From NCBI GenBank assembly GCA_947359465.1, contig OX375880.1:25682714-25746713 (forward strand): DNA of 64,000 nucleotides. Reading direction: 5' to 3'. Positions 11,885 through 23,255 of this stretch are shown here, piece by piece. The DNA comes from Metellina segmentata. Lineage: Eukaryota > Arthropoda > Arachnida > Araneae > Tetragnathidae. A program made the translations under genes and the position numbers. The notes below the pieces were generated by a model. That model ran no database searches. It saw only the letters and a program-made list of their open reading frames with translations, and had not been told where the DNA came from. How positions within the stretch are numbered: position 1 is the stretch's first letter; each line of letters starts with the position of its first letter.

Positions 11885-12020
11885 GTCCTAAATAGAATCG
11901 GTGGCTCAAAATTACCAGGTGTTGTCCTCAGATTTTTCCCTTAGGGATCGATCCCGGACTGTCGTCAATAGCCCGTTGAGTTGCTTTAGTACGACGTTAA
12001 TTTAAAAAAATTACCAATTA
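11885..12020 (+). mobile_element. SINE tail fragment
   Basis: Matches the last 130 bp of the SINE body ('aggtgttgtcctcag', 'cggactgtcgtcaatagccc', 'gtacgacgttaat'). The head is lost. Confidence 0.75.
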
Positions 12021-12580
12021 CCTAAATAGAATCGTTCACACAACTGGCTCTGACTATGAGCCAGTTCAGCAAGTCACGCTAGTATGGAGATCGATGACCT
12101 ACCATCGTCTAGATAGAGAAAGGTCTGCTACTAGTTCACTCCTACACCTGTGACCTTTGTACCGCATGGGGGAATGAATCATATTTCAGCCACGTACGCT
12201 GGTCTGCAGAACAGCTGTGGCTTCAGTCCGAATCGACGAATCTGGACGAGTGCGTGACTAAGTTCAAGAGAGTTCCACAATTCCATTTGATTAGTTGACA
12301 GTTTAAACCAATTCTGTGGGGAAATGTTTGGAGTGGAAAGTGACAATAAGATTGCACTACGAAGTAAACTATCATGCTAAAGATCAATTTCAATTGCGGC
12401 ACAGGAAACGGGTTAAAAGAGCGTTTCAAGACGAACCGAATGATGCCTTCATTCCATCAGCGAACCACCAGGTATTCCGACCCAAAGGATTCACGAACCA
12501 GTGACTGTGCTTTACTAGCTTTTCTTGACTCCGCAATTCAACAAATGACTTAGTTTTTCTGTTTCATTAGAGTAACCATT
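12021..12580. other. Unassigned sequence between Tc1 halves
   Basis: GC content is a little above its surroundings, but there is no long ORF and no recognisable element. It may be the degraded central part of the Tc1 element or an older insertion into it. Confidence 0.3.
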
Positions 12581-12593
12581 GAAGAGTCTATTG

Positions 12594-12916
12594 GTAATTT
12601 TTAATTAACCTCAAACTAGAGCAACACAACGGGCTATTGACGACGGTCCGGGATCAATCCCTTAAGAAAAAGATCCCAGGATAACACCTCGTCATTTTGA
12701 ACCACGGTCAGATGACGAAGCAACACCTGAGCTGGCACCCCACTCTCCAAACTTCCACGCCAACCCAACATGAGGACTTTCGGCCACGACAGATTTAAGG
12801 TGTACTAGCCGCCTCTACACCATACGCTTATAAACATCCATGCCCGGACCCGGATTCGAACCAGGAACCTTCCGATCTTGAGGCTAACACCTTAACCACT
12901 ATACCGGTTGGTCGGC
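12594..12916 (-). mobile_element. SINE family A, full length, with target-site duplication
   Basis: Read on the minus strand it starts GCCGACCAACCGG..., has a tRNA-like head with B box GGTTCGAATCC, and ends near TAATTACC-type sequence. The 13-bp duplication gaagagtctattg lies at 12581-12593 and 12917-12929, proving target-primed insertion. It interrupts the Tc1 transposase relic and is therefore younger than that element. Confidence 0.9.
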
Positions 12917-12923
12917 GAAGAGT

Positions 12924-13232
12924 CTATTGAAGCAGCCGTCGATGGTTTGTCGTGAGGGGGATCCTGTATAAAGGAATCCTTGCACGCAGTATACGGTGCA
13001 GCATCAATCGGCGATTTGACGAAGCCGACATTAGTACACCTGTTGCAGTAGACCAAAGTGCTGCTAACTGCCTGGAGGAAGATGTACGGTCATTCACAGC
13101 CATGTGGACCAGGAGTCTATCATCGCGCGCTGACGTCACCTTCCATCGTCCACTCCCAGTTTTTCGAGTTGTCCGGTGCTCGTCGGTCCACTGCTTCCAA
13201 ACTCGCATCACTGTGGAACTGTTCCGCTGCAC
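12924..13232 (-). pseudogene. Tc1-like transposase, N-terminal DNA-binding half
   Basis: The minus-strand frame reads 'STVMRVWKQWTDEHRTTRK', then 'GSGRWKVTSARDDRLLV', then 'SSRQLAALWSTATGVLMSA'. This is the paired-like double helix-turn-helix of Tc1-like transposases with the GRPR-type AT-hook position (here GSGRWK). The frame ends just before a SINE insertion. The catalytic half lies at 10890-11460 in broken frames. The plus-strand ORFs over this region are antisense shadows. Confidence 0.8.
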
Positions 13233-13578
13233 ACGAGCTGCTATTGAGTGATAGGAAAATCCTCCTTCAGAAGGCCGATAATTCTCCCTCGTCCAAACTC
13301 CGTAAGTTGTTGAAATTTCACCCTATTTCGTTGTGGAGGCGTATTCAGGTCTCACTCAACGTTCGCCACTAAAAATTAACCATGCACTATTTTCATCGTC
13401 ACGGTACAGCCCTCGATTTATGCACTTTTAGCATCTGTTCAGAGGGCGATGCTCACACCACGTATGCCTGGTGGCTCTGAAACTCTACTACTTTGCATAA
13501 CATCCTATAATTGACATTATCTGCAAATTTCATTTCATTCGGATGATTCCTTCATGGTGTTGAATTTTTTACAAACAG

Positions 13579-13841
13579 CTGTGTATATATATTTTGGTTT
13601 CGGGCAATATGTCCTGGAAATGTCTCTGAAAAAGTTGGAAACTCTAATCGCAGAAGATCTCAGCAAGTTGAAGTATAGAATCCAACGAAGAACGCGTTAT
13701 AAAGGGCCTAATTCAACTACCGAAAAATCGAACGTTTCTTCTCGAAATTCGAACCTAGCGGCGTCTAGTGACAACTTTGGCATTCAACTACCACCGCGCT
13801 TTCGTTTTTTCTCGAAATCGAATTCGTCTCCTTTTCACCCG
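13579..13841 (+). CDS. Small plus-strand gene, first coding exon (unknown protein)
   Basis: The exon starts after the acceptor 'ttttttacaaacag' and ends at cccg|gtaagt. An ATG at 13619 opens a frame that stays open to the donor: MSLKKLETLIAEDLSKLKYR..., then a Ser/Asn-rich stretch, ending ...FFSKSNSSPFHP (74 codons). The earlier ATG at 13608 gives only a six-codon uORF. The protein is basic and low-complexity, with no signal peptide or membrane segment. I do not recognise the family. Phase 0 at the donor fits the next exon at 13969. The 5' leader may be the exon ending at 10272. Confidence 0.5.
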
Positions 13842-13968
13842 GTAAGTTTATTCGAAACGTTCGAAATTTGCTTACTGTTCCTACTTTTTCAAACATTGTT
13901 GACGTTCTCCTTTTTCGGAGACGTGTTTACGAGGTCACGGCAAGCCTATGGATGAGTTTTTTTTTCAG

Positions 13969-14045
13969 ATATGTACATCGCAAAACATACCAGCTGGGAA
14001 AACAGTTGAAGCCCAACCACGACTGGATTTTCTGTGGAAAATCAG
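13969..14045 (+). CDS. Small plus-strand gene, second coding exon
   Basis: A polypyrimidine tract and acceptor (gttttttttttcag) precede 13969; the donor atcag|gtaagc follows 14045. Joined in phase 0 to the previous exon, it reads ICTSQNIPAGKTVEAQPRLD and then FLWKI without a stop, leaving two bases for the next exon. Candidate next exons are at 15665 and 21289; neither is proven. No known domain is visible. Confidence 0.5.
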
Positions 14046-14320
14046 GTAAGCGCTATTTTCATAATGCATGCGTTTTAAATGAAAACATGTTTTTTTTTTC
14101 ATAAAGTAGGGTTATTACAGTGAGTAGTTATTGAATATTAAGTTTTACACTATTCTCATTCATAAAAGCACATTAGAATATCAATACAGTGTTCCTGATA
14201 TTCTCACTCAACTGACTAGATGCATTGTTTTTGTTTACAAATATGACTAACAGCAATATATTTGATTGCCAGATTAATTGTTTTTAACAATAGCACCTTT
14301 TTTTTCATTCTTTTTATGAC

Positions 14321-14674
14321 TTAAAAGTTGCATGTTATTATTTCAAATGTGAACTTACTGATTTTAAACTTTATTTGACTGTTGTCAACATTGAGACTTG
14401 ATTCTGGTAATTCCAGACAGTTATTGGTGATGAACATTTCTTGATGCTGTCTCAAGCAACTGTTTCTAGGAATGTAATGAGAGTGCAATGCCGTGTGGCA
14501 TGTTTTACCAGAATACCTTAAAATTTCCTGCTTCCTCAAAAAAACTTTGTTAAAAAAAGGTTCTTCTACATTGATCTGGTTTCCTAAATGTCTTGGGTGT
14601 AATTGATTACACCCACATTCGGCTTCAAAGACCCAATTGTGATGATTGGTTTGTTTTCTTGAACAGAAAGTCAT
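14321..14674 (-). CDS. Unidentified minus-strand ORF, possible exon
   Basis: The longest open frame in the 14-18 kb region: 117 codons from an ATG at 14674 (MTFCSRKQTNHHNWVFEAEC...). It contains a splice-donor-like site near 14350 (aaaatca|gtaagttc), which could end an exon after ...NVDNSQIKFKI. Six cysteines and several histidines are scattered without a clear zinc-finger spacing. It lies in what would be an intron of the plus-strand gene, so it may be a nested gene, an element remnant or chance. Confidence 0.25.
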   Translation of the reverse strand: MTFCSRKQTNHHNWVFEAECGCNQLHPRHLGNQINVEEPFFNKVFLRKQEILRYSGKTCHTALHSHYIPRNSCLRQHQEMFITNNCLELPESSLNVDNSQIKFKISKFTFEIITCNF

Positions 14675-15664
14675 TTTTCCATAAATGACCCGTTGGTTTG
14701 TTTATTTCACTTAAAATTCTATTTTATTGTACTCGAAAACAAAGTGATCATTCACACCTTAACCCATTAAGATGATAACTTTTTTCACAAGTTACTTCGA
14801 ACATCAGTAAACTTCCAATTTTGTTTGACTCCAAATTGTGTCAGTTGGGAAAAGGTATCTTGAAACGGTATATTAGAAAAGTTACATGAAATTTAAGAAC
14901 ATAACATTGTTACCTATGAATATGCAATTGTTTTTCACATTTTTTCCTTAAAAAACTTTCAGTGTGTAGAATTGAAAAATTGTTTCAGATAATAAAATCT
15001 AACACTCTATGAACATTTGATTTTAAAAGAGTTGCTTGGAAATCAATCATATTTGGCATGACTTGAAAAACTAATTCATTTGGCAACGTGCAATCATAAT
15101 CTTATAAAATGGTACGACTTGTATACCCGTGGCTATTAAAGATTTGATTGGTTGTGTGACAAGTCACGAATAGGGTGGAGTTTCTAATTGTTTTGTGATG
15201 TCATGTCCAGAGCAAAACACGAAACGAAACATCAAAATTCATGTTTTGATCAATATTTCACATTGGATTTAAACCATCAGTGTCACTGTCAAGACGGCGG
15301 ATAACACAAAAACCCTAAGCAACTCACACCCATCCATTGCATATGAACGAAGGATAAAAATGCATGTTTACGAACTGGAAATACACTGTACATACATGTA
15401 TTTTATTTCACAGAAACAATATACAATTTACATTAAGTACATTATTTTGCACATATTGTTACATGAACTTATGCTATAGACATACGCACATACTCAAATT
15501 TTCAGTCTCATTTTCTTCGAGGCAATATTCCGTAATAACTGATGTTGATCAAAGTTTCACTATTTATAGTATTTAGTTACATTTAAATGTTCAAAAATCC
15601 AGAAGTATACTCAACTTACTAACTTCATAATACTGCTTTTTAAATAAAATTCTCACTTTTTGTA

Positions 15665-16140
15665 GGGCTGCAATGCAGATTTAAGGTGGATGTTAATGCT
15701 GTAACGTCTTGAAGATACAGAATCATTATCGAGAATCGTGGGAGCTCACAACGGGAATCGTTCCCGAAGTCTACCCCCTGGTCCGACTGCGGAAGTGACG
15801 ACTGGAGGAGGCGGGCTGGGAAGAGACAATTTTTGGAGAGAGGCGGTTGCTAGCCGCAGACGATTTGAGGAACTTTAATCTTACGGAGGCTGTATTGTGT
15901 CGGTGATGGACATCGTTTTTAACTGTACAACTGTAGCTGTATATATTATGTAAAAACTTCAATTCTTAATATAACTATTTTAACCAGGAAGTGGTTTTAA
16001 TTTTTCGTCGATACGGTACAATGCCCAGTGGCCTGGGAGTACTCTTGGAGCCAGATGGATGTTTTCATTTATTATTATTAATACATTCTCATGACATTAT
16101 TACATGTGTGTGTATTTGGTGAAATAAAATAACTTAAAAA
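15665..16140 (+). other. Possible 3' exon of the plus-strand gene
   Basis: An acceptor (cactttttgtag) at 15664 is followed by a GC-richer block to about 15900 and an AATAAA-type signal near 16122. In the phase left by the exon at 14045 the frame stops after five or six codons, so most of this would be 3' UTR. No independent ORF is convincing. Confidence 0.25.
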
Positions 16141-17130
16141 CAAATATTTTCATGTGTTTTTAATTATTTTTTAGATTTAGAGCTTATTTACTTTGTAGTT
16201 TTTAATTTTTCTAAGAACTGGCCGGATATATTTCCCTTTACGTTAATGTTATACATCAATATGTGTGCAATTACATGCGACTTGCATTACAAACTCACTT
16301 CAAATCTAAGAAAAATCAAATTTTTGCACAAATTTATAAAATGTTTTTTTTTTTCTTGATTTTTAAATTTTAGTATCGCAATACATTGATTTGATTTTTC
16401 TACTATATTTTGTGGACGTAGTTAACTATCACTTTTCACAGGGAACATAGGAAACTGAAAAAGTTTGTATCACTATAAAAAGTATTCAGCTATTTTTAAT
16501 ACCGGGATTGGAAATTTTAAAATCATTTCTGTAAAATTGAAAAAAGTGACAAATATTGGTTGATTTTAAGTACAAGAATGGTTTTGTAAGTATTATTTTA
16601 CTTGAAGTAAAGACACCATTATATAATCTTATTTGCAGATATTTTTAGTTTAAAAAATAAAAGCTTGAAAATTATATTAGATTTTAAAGAATTAAATGTA
16701 AATAAGTGCAATTAAAAGAATTTCCAACTTTATTTTTATAAAGAAAAGGTAAACCATATGTAATATACCTACTGATAATTGGGCCTGCCTTTACAGGAAA
16801 TTGCTGCCAAAACATTTCATAACAATGGATTTTTTGACGTTTCATCATGTGCATTTTTCAGATATGTCAAATTGGGAAAAGCAAAATAGAGACTAAAAAC
16901 ATAACAAGAACCATGGATAAACATGCAACGGGACACTGCTACTTAAGATGAATACTCTTTTACACCCTTCATTTTTTTTATAAGTATTTTATTCAGATTG
17001 ATGTTAGGCTTTAAAAAAAGCCTAACATTTTTTTTATATTTAACTGTTAACTTGCCTGAGTAATGTACAGTCAAAATAATTCTGTAAAAATTGATCAAAA
17101 TGACAAAAAACAAACTCTGAAAAATAATTT
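16141..17130. other. No gene seen
   Basis: AT-rich sequence with T-runs and no ORF, splice-bounded exon or recognisable element. A 12-bp inverted pair 'aatgttaggctt...aagcctaacatt' near 17000-17030 forms a local hairpin, possibly part of the 3' end of the neighbouring minus-strand gene. Confidence 0.4.
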
Positions 17131-17297
17131 TTATTTAGTTAATGTCAGCAGCTCATTTAACATCAAATTCGTTTTTTGTTCTGTGATCAATGTTCGCATA
17201 AGCTCATTGCCTTCACGCTTTATCTTGAGGCTCTCCTTCTTTAACTTTATTAGTGTGTGTACAGGGTTCCTAACTTTCAACTCTTGAACCCTTGCTT
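17131..17297 (-). CDS. Terminal coding exon of an unknown minus-strand gene
   Basis: On the minus strand an acceptor (ttttatttttttag) ends at 17298. The exon then reads ARVQELKVRNPVHTLIKLKK, ESLKIKREGNELMRTLITEQ, KTNLMLNELLTLTK and stops at TAA, with AATAAA overlapping the stop region. The composition is strongly helical and charged (heptad-like L/I/K/E pattern), consistent with a C-terminal coiled coil. Similar lysine-rich helical tails occur in Myb/SANT- and MADF-type proteins, but that link is only an impression. An exon-like donor lies upstream at about 17652, but I could not fix its frame. Confidence 0.45.
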
Positions 17298-17659
17298 CTA
17301 AAAAAATAAAACTTTTAGATTTGAAGTATTTTTGCATAAGGTCATATATGGCCATACTGTGCCAAACATTAGATAGCCCATATCAAGTAATGGACATAAA
17401 TACACACAAGGAATGTTAAATTACCGCGAAAATAATTTTTGGCACGTAACTTGAAATTACATTACATTGTCGGCTAAGATGTGGTACCTCGTAAGCGCCA
17501 ATTTCTCAAAAGTGTTTTTGAAAAAATAAGCACATTGGTGAAGTGAGACCTCATTTATCAGATCAACAAGACAAGAAAATGTACATTAGTGATACCTAGT
17601 ATTATATTCTATGTAGTTTTTGCTCCTGTAAAATTGGTATTTTGCACTTACGAAGTATC

Positions 17660-18818
17660 GCATTGTAGCCGACAATATGCAGAAAAAATAAGAAAACCCA
17701 TGCACTTCAGTATTTGAAGAGATGGAGAGATTAATAAGTTCTCAAGATGCTGTAATTCGCTTGTTCAGTGCCACAATCTGAAAGTAATTCAACATTCATT
17801 TCTTGCACAAATTGAGGCTGGGAAATCTGGATCCTTTAACATAATGTAGCACTTGTGAAAATACATAATATTCATATACACGTGAGGCAGATAATTTATT
17901 ATTCTTAGGCACATGCAAACTGCTCATAGGATTTATCTCAATTTACTACTTTGTGCACTTGCAAGATGCTTCTAATATTTAACTGCAACAATATTATGGT
18001 ACGATAGATTCTTTACTTTTTCTGTGCAAGGAAAAATAGTATTCTTGCTGAGTTAATCATTTGTATATATTTCTGTGTGACCTTTCCAAAATATTTCATG
18101 TAAAATTAATTATGTAATTGTTAAATAAAAGCATACAACACTGCATAATATTTAATATTTTAACTGCTAAATCATCAATTTCATACAGGAGATGTTAAAA
18201 AGATGAACTAAACGTAAGGGTTAATCTGCAACTTTCTTAAGAAATGAAAGTAATTCATTAAAATGCACTGGAAGTTCATAATAGGCTCTATATTTTTAAA
18301 TGAGATTTTTAGCAACAAACCACTTTGTCATGACACATAATTGAGTTGATTTATAAAATTAAATTTCTATAAACACAAATTGACCACATTCAATTTTCAA
18401 CTAGGCTAATCAGAAGAGCTACTATTTTGGTTCTACCCATTACAAATTCTGTCAGTAACATCTTATTTTCTATAGTAAATACAAAAAACACCGATTTCAA
18501 TGTCCATGAGTATTAATATTACAAACTTGCATTTATTTGTGTTAGTTGCAATTTGTGACTCAAAACATGTAAAATTCTTGAATAATTCGTATTTATTTAA
18601 CATTCCTTTACCTTAGCATCTGATTTATCAAATATTTTTTTTCTCAAATTTGTTCATTTAAGCTATGCATTATATTCTTAAGATGAGCATTTTGCATGTT
18701 TCAAAAATGTCAAACAAAAATAATGTTTAAAAGCATTATTTTTCCTATCATTTGTTGTGTGTAAAGAAAATTCTTATATGAATATATTTGTTTGTTCCTG
18801 AAATATTTTTTAGATCTG

Positions 18819-18820
<2 letters not shown>
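17660..18820. other. No gene seen
   Basis: AT-rich and probably intronic to the gene ending at 17131. No repeats of the window's families are present. One short open stretch around 17760-17850 on the minus strand looks coding-like but lacks clear splice borders. Confidence 0.35.

Positions 18821-18888
<68 letters not shown>
18821..18888. repeat. (TA)34 microsatellite
   Basis: Sixty-eight bases of uninterrupted TA, ending exactly at the left end of a TA-targeting transposon. The tract resumes for several TA units after the transposon (19619-19630), so the element sits inside it. Confidence 0.97.
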
Positions 18889-18891
<3 letters not shown>

Positions 18892-19618
18892 GGTGGTCCC
18901 GAATTCATGGTACAAACTTTAATGGTAGGTACAGGACATTGTAACAATGATTTATTGTATAGGAATGTATAGTCGCAAGTGACGCGGTGAGGCGAAAACA
19001 GGGGAAATAACGGCCGACAGGAAAAACAAAGATTTTATTGAAAGCGTTGTTGACAAGTGTCATGTTTACAGTAATTGTTCAAAATTGCGTAAACCAGTAT
19101 CGATACATGCTTGACAGCGTCGGTGGAGCGATTGGCGTACACGTTCAAAGATGCCTGGTATTTCACGCACACCTGCAGCAGCTACAGATAAGCGAGCGAC
19201 GAGATCCTCATCTGAGTCAACTGGAGTCTCATAAACAAGATGCTTTAGATGTCCCCATAAAAAGTAATCGAGGCTCGATAAATCGGGAGATCGGGGTGGC
19301 CAAGGGACTGGTCCACCACGCCCAATCCATCGAGTACCAAACGTGGCATTCAGGTAATTCCGTACATCAATGCTGAAGTGTGCTGGCGCCCCATCGTGCT
19401 GAAACCACAACCGATGCATCATGTTCAACAGCGGCTAGACATCTACTGCCCTCTACCGGCAATGATACCAACCGATCACTCCATTTCTCTTTCCTTTTAT
19501 TTCCCCTGTTTACGCCTCACCGCGTCACTTGCGACTATACATTCCTATACAATAAATCATTGTTACAATGTCCTGTACCTACCATTAAAGTTTGTACCAT
19601 GAATTCGGGACCACCCTG
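18889..19618 (-). mobile_element. Internally deleted DD41D Tc1/mariner element, 730 bp
   Basis: The ends are cagggtggtcccgaattc and its reverse complement, with inverted repeats of more than 100 bp nearly identical to those of the full 1503-bp element at 55503-57005. It is flanked by TA. About 773 bp are missing: the 5' UTR (at 'gatgcatcg') is joined directly to the last third of the transposase gene. 'gcat' or similar microhomology is present at the parent breakpoints. It keeps both ends and could in principle be mobilised in trans. Confidence 0.93.
19066..19428 (-). pseudogene. Transposase C-terminal 120 residues (DD41D type), deletion copy
   Basis: A fused frame beginning MNMMHRLWFQHDGAPAH is followed by the rest of the catalytic domain, including SPDLSSLDYFLWGH, to the C-terminus. 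It differs from the intact protein at only two visible positions (PVDSDED versus PVDSNED, and a Leu for Gly near the end). The first catalytic aspartate and the whole DNA-binding domain are deleted, so it cannot act as a transposase. It might bind nothing, or act as a dominant-negative if translated; that is speculation. Confidence 0.9.
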
Positions 19619-19630
19619 TATATATATATA

Positions 19631-21280
19631 CATAACTTTTTCGAATGAATAAATTTTTCAAGTATATTTAATTTTGCTTAATAGTGTTCCTTGGGTATAA
19701 AATTCTATAAATTACCTAAAGTTATGTTGGATCTGACATACTTTGAAAACAATATTATGAAACATTCTGTAAAAATTGGAAGTCTAAAATCTAGCGAAAA
19801 TTGTCGGTGTGCTTCTGGAATCTTCAAGCACATTAAAACAAGAACTAATTCATGCATTTGTAATACTATATTTGTAGAAATATTTTGAAAACTGGAAATT
19901 AACAATATTTTTGAGTTGCCTCAAAACTACCTCACTGCATCAATGTATGCTCATTTATGCATCACAAGAATCCCACGAGACTTGAGAAACCTGATTATTC
20001 ATTGAAGAACCCATAAACCTTAGTATTTACAGAGTCCTTCAAAAAAAATCTTAAAATACCTTAGTTTTAACAAAACGTATTCGCACGCTAAGATTAATAA
20101 TACTTGTAAAGGTGTAGCTTAAGCAAAAATTAGCGTTTGAAATTTGGAACTATACTGAGGGACATGCAGGAAAAGTCTAGCTTTACAACTGTTGTCAGTT
20201 CATTTAAATTATTAAAACTTTTATTGGAAAATATAAATAGTTCAATTCAGGTACTGGTGATGTTTTAAAATTTTGGTGCTGCTTGATTTCTTTCTATTAT
20301 TAAATTGAGAGCAATGAATAATGAGCTTGGCTCTCATTAAATGAGTTTTTTATGCATATCTGGAAATTAAAAGTGCTAAAAGGTTTCATAATTTAATAAT
20401 AAAGTCAGTTAATATCAGATATTTTAACATTTTATGTATATAGTTTTATTTTTATCTGTATTGTATAACCAATATCTTAGTAGTTTCATTTTGAAAAATG
20501 TTTCTGAACCTACTTCTAAATCAGCTTTAAAATGTATCAAAGTTTTGGAGTTCATAATCATTCAAATATTTCTTGTAAGCATACGTATCTTACGTACCAC
20601 CGAATAATGATTTTGTTTCACTGAAATGTGTCACGTGTATTTTTATTTTCTGTCATGATTTCTTTGCAGGGTTGGTCGATTTATGTCACCTTAATATAAG
20701 TAATTAAATGAAGAATACTTTTTACGCACTTTAAATTTGTAAGTGATTTTTCCTAACAAAAGGGTGCATTTGGTTTTTTATGAATATATTCAATATAGAT
20801 TTGTAAAATATTTTGACTAGTTTGTATAATTTTGTATTTGCAAGTTAACATTTACCCTAAAACGGACAAAGTCAGTACCACATAATACTAATTTATAAGT
20901 GTATCTTATTACACCAGTAGAATATAATAATTAATAAATTAAACAATTTTTAAATCTGCAATTTAAATTTTCATTGGCATTTTTTTATTCGTCTTAACAT
21001 TTTAGGGGTAGAGGTGATAGACAATTTTGTTGATATTTTACACTCATCCCATCAAATCAACAAATGTAATTTAAATTATATTTGTTCTTGTATTTATCCA
21101 AACAGTTCTTTGATAGTTTAGTATTAGTAAACACATAAAATATTAAAAGTTCGTAGAGAATTGATTAAAAAAACCAGGTAGATATAATTTTTATTCACCT
21201 TGTTTGTGATGATATATATTTAGTTTTTAATATTAACACCCTTAATAATTATATTTCATTCATCCATTTCCTTTTTCTCT
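19631..21280. other. No gene seen
   Basis: AT-rich non-coding sequence. One acceptor-like site (atttctttgcag, 20670) has no matching donor. None of the repeat families found elsewhere in the window are present. Confidence 0.4.
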
Positions 21281-21288
21281 AACTGCAG

Positions 21289-21318
21289 TGTTTTTTCGCT
21301 TACATCAAAAGAGACGAG
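21289..21318 (+). other. Candidate 30-bp micro-exon, plus strand
   Basis: A strong acceptor (cctttttctctaactgcag) and a donor (gacgag|gtaaat) bound exactly 30 bases. In the phase left by the exon at 14045 it would read S-VFSLTSKET-R without a stop. Splice signals of this quality can occur by chance. Confidence 0.25.
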
Positions 21319-21749
21319 GTAAATTTTAAATTTGCTTATATGTTATCAACCAAACACTTATACATGCTTCAGATGTTTAAGTTTCGATGGTTAATTATCT
21401 TGGTTTTTGCAACAAATATAATCACTTAAAATGTACTGAGTCCGTAAAAAACACGAAATAGAATGCACCTGGTTTATTAACCGTACGGAAAACAAAAATT
21501 AAGCCTAATCAACTATAGTTTATCCTTTCCAAAAGCAGCGAGAATCGTAGGATACGTTTCATACTGGCTGGAAAGCCTAACTGTCGTGACGTCATTCCTC
21601 CCGTTGTGAGGTTTCTTATCTATAGGAGGTGTTGCTTGAACCTCACTAAAAGTTTCTTTCCAGTGTGCATTTGAAAGGTTTATCTGTGGGAAATGTAAAC
21701 TTAAAAGGAGGTTAATTTTTCTTCAGCTGGAAAAGTGAACCTGAATTTA

Positions 21750-21935
21750 ACATCTTAGTGGTTATCTCGACGAGGTATCTCGTCATCAGTAAAGCTGACC
21801 AGATCTCGATGGGTGAGTTATCTGGTCATTTGAAGAAAATTGAACAGATCTTGGTAATAATATCTTGGCGAGATATCTCAACTCTAGCGAAATGGATCAT
21901 ATCTCGGTGGACGAGATATCTCGTCGAAACCACTT
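21750..21935. repeat. Repeat rich in 'gagatatctcg' palindromes
   Basis: Short phrases such as 'ctgaccagatctcgatgg' and 'ggacgagatatctcgtcg' recur imperfectly within 180 bp. A relative occurs at about 36740-36835 ('actgaccacatttcg', 'ctgatcagatcttg'). No coding potential is convincing. Confidence 0.4.
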
Positions 21936-21995
21936 GTAGAGTTAAGCTATGATTTGAAAATTAATACATTAATCTTGAATGAGACACAAGTCGGT

Positions 21996-22254
21996 TCAGG
22001 GTTGACAATTGTTTTTATTAGGTCTTGAAACATTCGACGTGTTTTTTGCCCAACCCAAAATGAAAGCAGCTTGAACCCGAACGGTACATCCGTCTTTCCG
22101 AAACCCCACAACCTGCCCCCTTGTGTCCGGCAGGAATTTTGACTTATTTACAGAGAGGAGGTTGGGCACGAACACAAGGGTGCAGCTGCGGACCTCTTCT
22201 GGCCGGATATCCGTCGTCACTTGACAGGTGTTAATGGGCTTGCTATCAGCTTCC
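21996..22254 (-). CDS. RasGEF gene, last exon (copy 1, in frame)
   Basis: The acceptor ttttgttctcttccag precedes 22254. Entering in phase 2 from exon 28075-28168 (AG+G = Arg), the frame reads EADSKPINTCQVTTDIRPEE, VRSCTLVFVPNLLSVNKSK, FLPDTRGQVVGFRKDGCTV and on to a TGA at 21996. An AATAAA-like hexamer lies just before the stop. The phase fit to the previous exon is exact. The sequence after the RasGEF core is not a domain I recognise. A near-identical second copy sits 1.2 kb upstream in transcript order. Confidence 0.65.
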
Positions 22255-22344
22255 CTGGAAGAGAACAAAAGGTGCACATGAGTTACACTATTTTGGACGA
22301 AATCAATTCAATTATTCATTCCTTCTGTTGTCTTTTGTAAAGAT

Positions 22345-22368
22345 CGCGCGCGCGCGCGCGCGCGCGCG
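22345..22368. repeat. (CG)12 tract
   Basis: Twelve uninterrupted CG dinucleotides in an intron, at a position where the duplicated copy (about 23551) has only a few unrelated bases. Alternating CG of this length can adopt Z-DNA and is rare in CpG-depleted genomes. Confidence 0.97.
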
Positions 22369-22419
22369 ACTAGAACATTTTTAAAAACCTTAAAAACACG
22401 TGGAAAATATGAAAATTGG

Positions 22420-23250
22420 TTTAGAATTTGAATTACACATTGAATACCCAGATCATTTTAACCCCTTGGGTACAGATTTATTTTAAAAAGTAGTTCGGAT
22501 TATCATTTGCACATTAGTTACTGTTATATTTTCTTATTATCGTTTACACACTTGTTACTGCTATATTTTCGTTTGATAAGAAAGGCAACAGTATGATAGA
22601 GATCGCTCAGCTTCTGATCCCCGGGTTCATTCCAAAACAAGAATATTTGATAACGCAGCCGCAGAAATACTTCTATATATATATAGTAAGATTAAATAAA
22701 GTATTTTTTTGTAGAGAACGCTTGAATAATTTGATTCAAGGAGAGTCTCGTAACACACAATCACTCTTGCCATGAACAAGAATGTACGTGTTTAATTGTG
22801 TCATAGATTGAATGACGAATTAGACGACGTCATCCGTAACTTAGGCATAACAAGTGCAAGACGAGTCTCGGTTGTCAAATGTGCCCAAGTGCTTAATTGC
22901 CTGCAATCAAACTTATCCAACTGGGGGGAAAAGTATTAAAACTAATAATTCGTTCCAAATTTGTGGATTTTGGAAGAAAAAATGCATTGATTGATCTCTC
23001 GCCAAAAAAAAACTTCACTAAATAAAAATTAGTTTCCTTAATTGGGGTTGTGTTATTACGCTTCAGGTTTTAACGATAATAATCTTCAAATAAAAGTTTG
23101 CTGTACAATCAAAAACTAGGTGATCGTTGAAATAAATTGATGACTTACTTCGATCGTACTTCGCTTCATCTTCACAGGATTCGTATGCAAAAAGTTTGGT
23201 CTTTGTGATGGTTGACTGATGTAGTAAATTAATGGCGACATAACACAGGA
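22420..23250. other. Intron sequence between duplicated last exons
   Basis: AT-rich. A short ORF at 22593-22775 has no supporting features. Nothing recognisable. Confidence 0.4.
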
Positions 23251-23255
23251 ATGGT

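Noticed and set aside
12952..13372. Two plus-strand ORFs of about 100 codons
   Set aside because: Antisense to the Tc1 HTH domain encoded on the minus strand.
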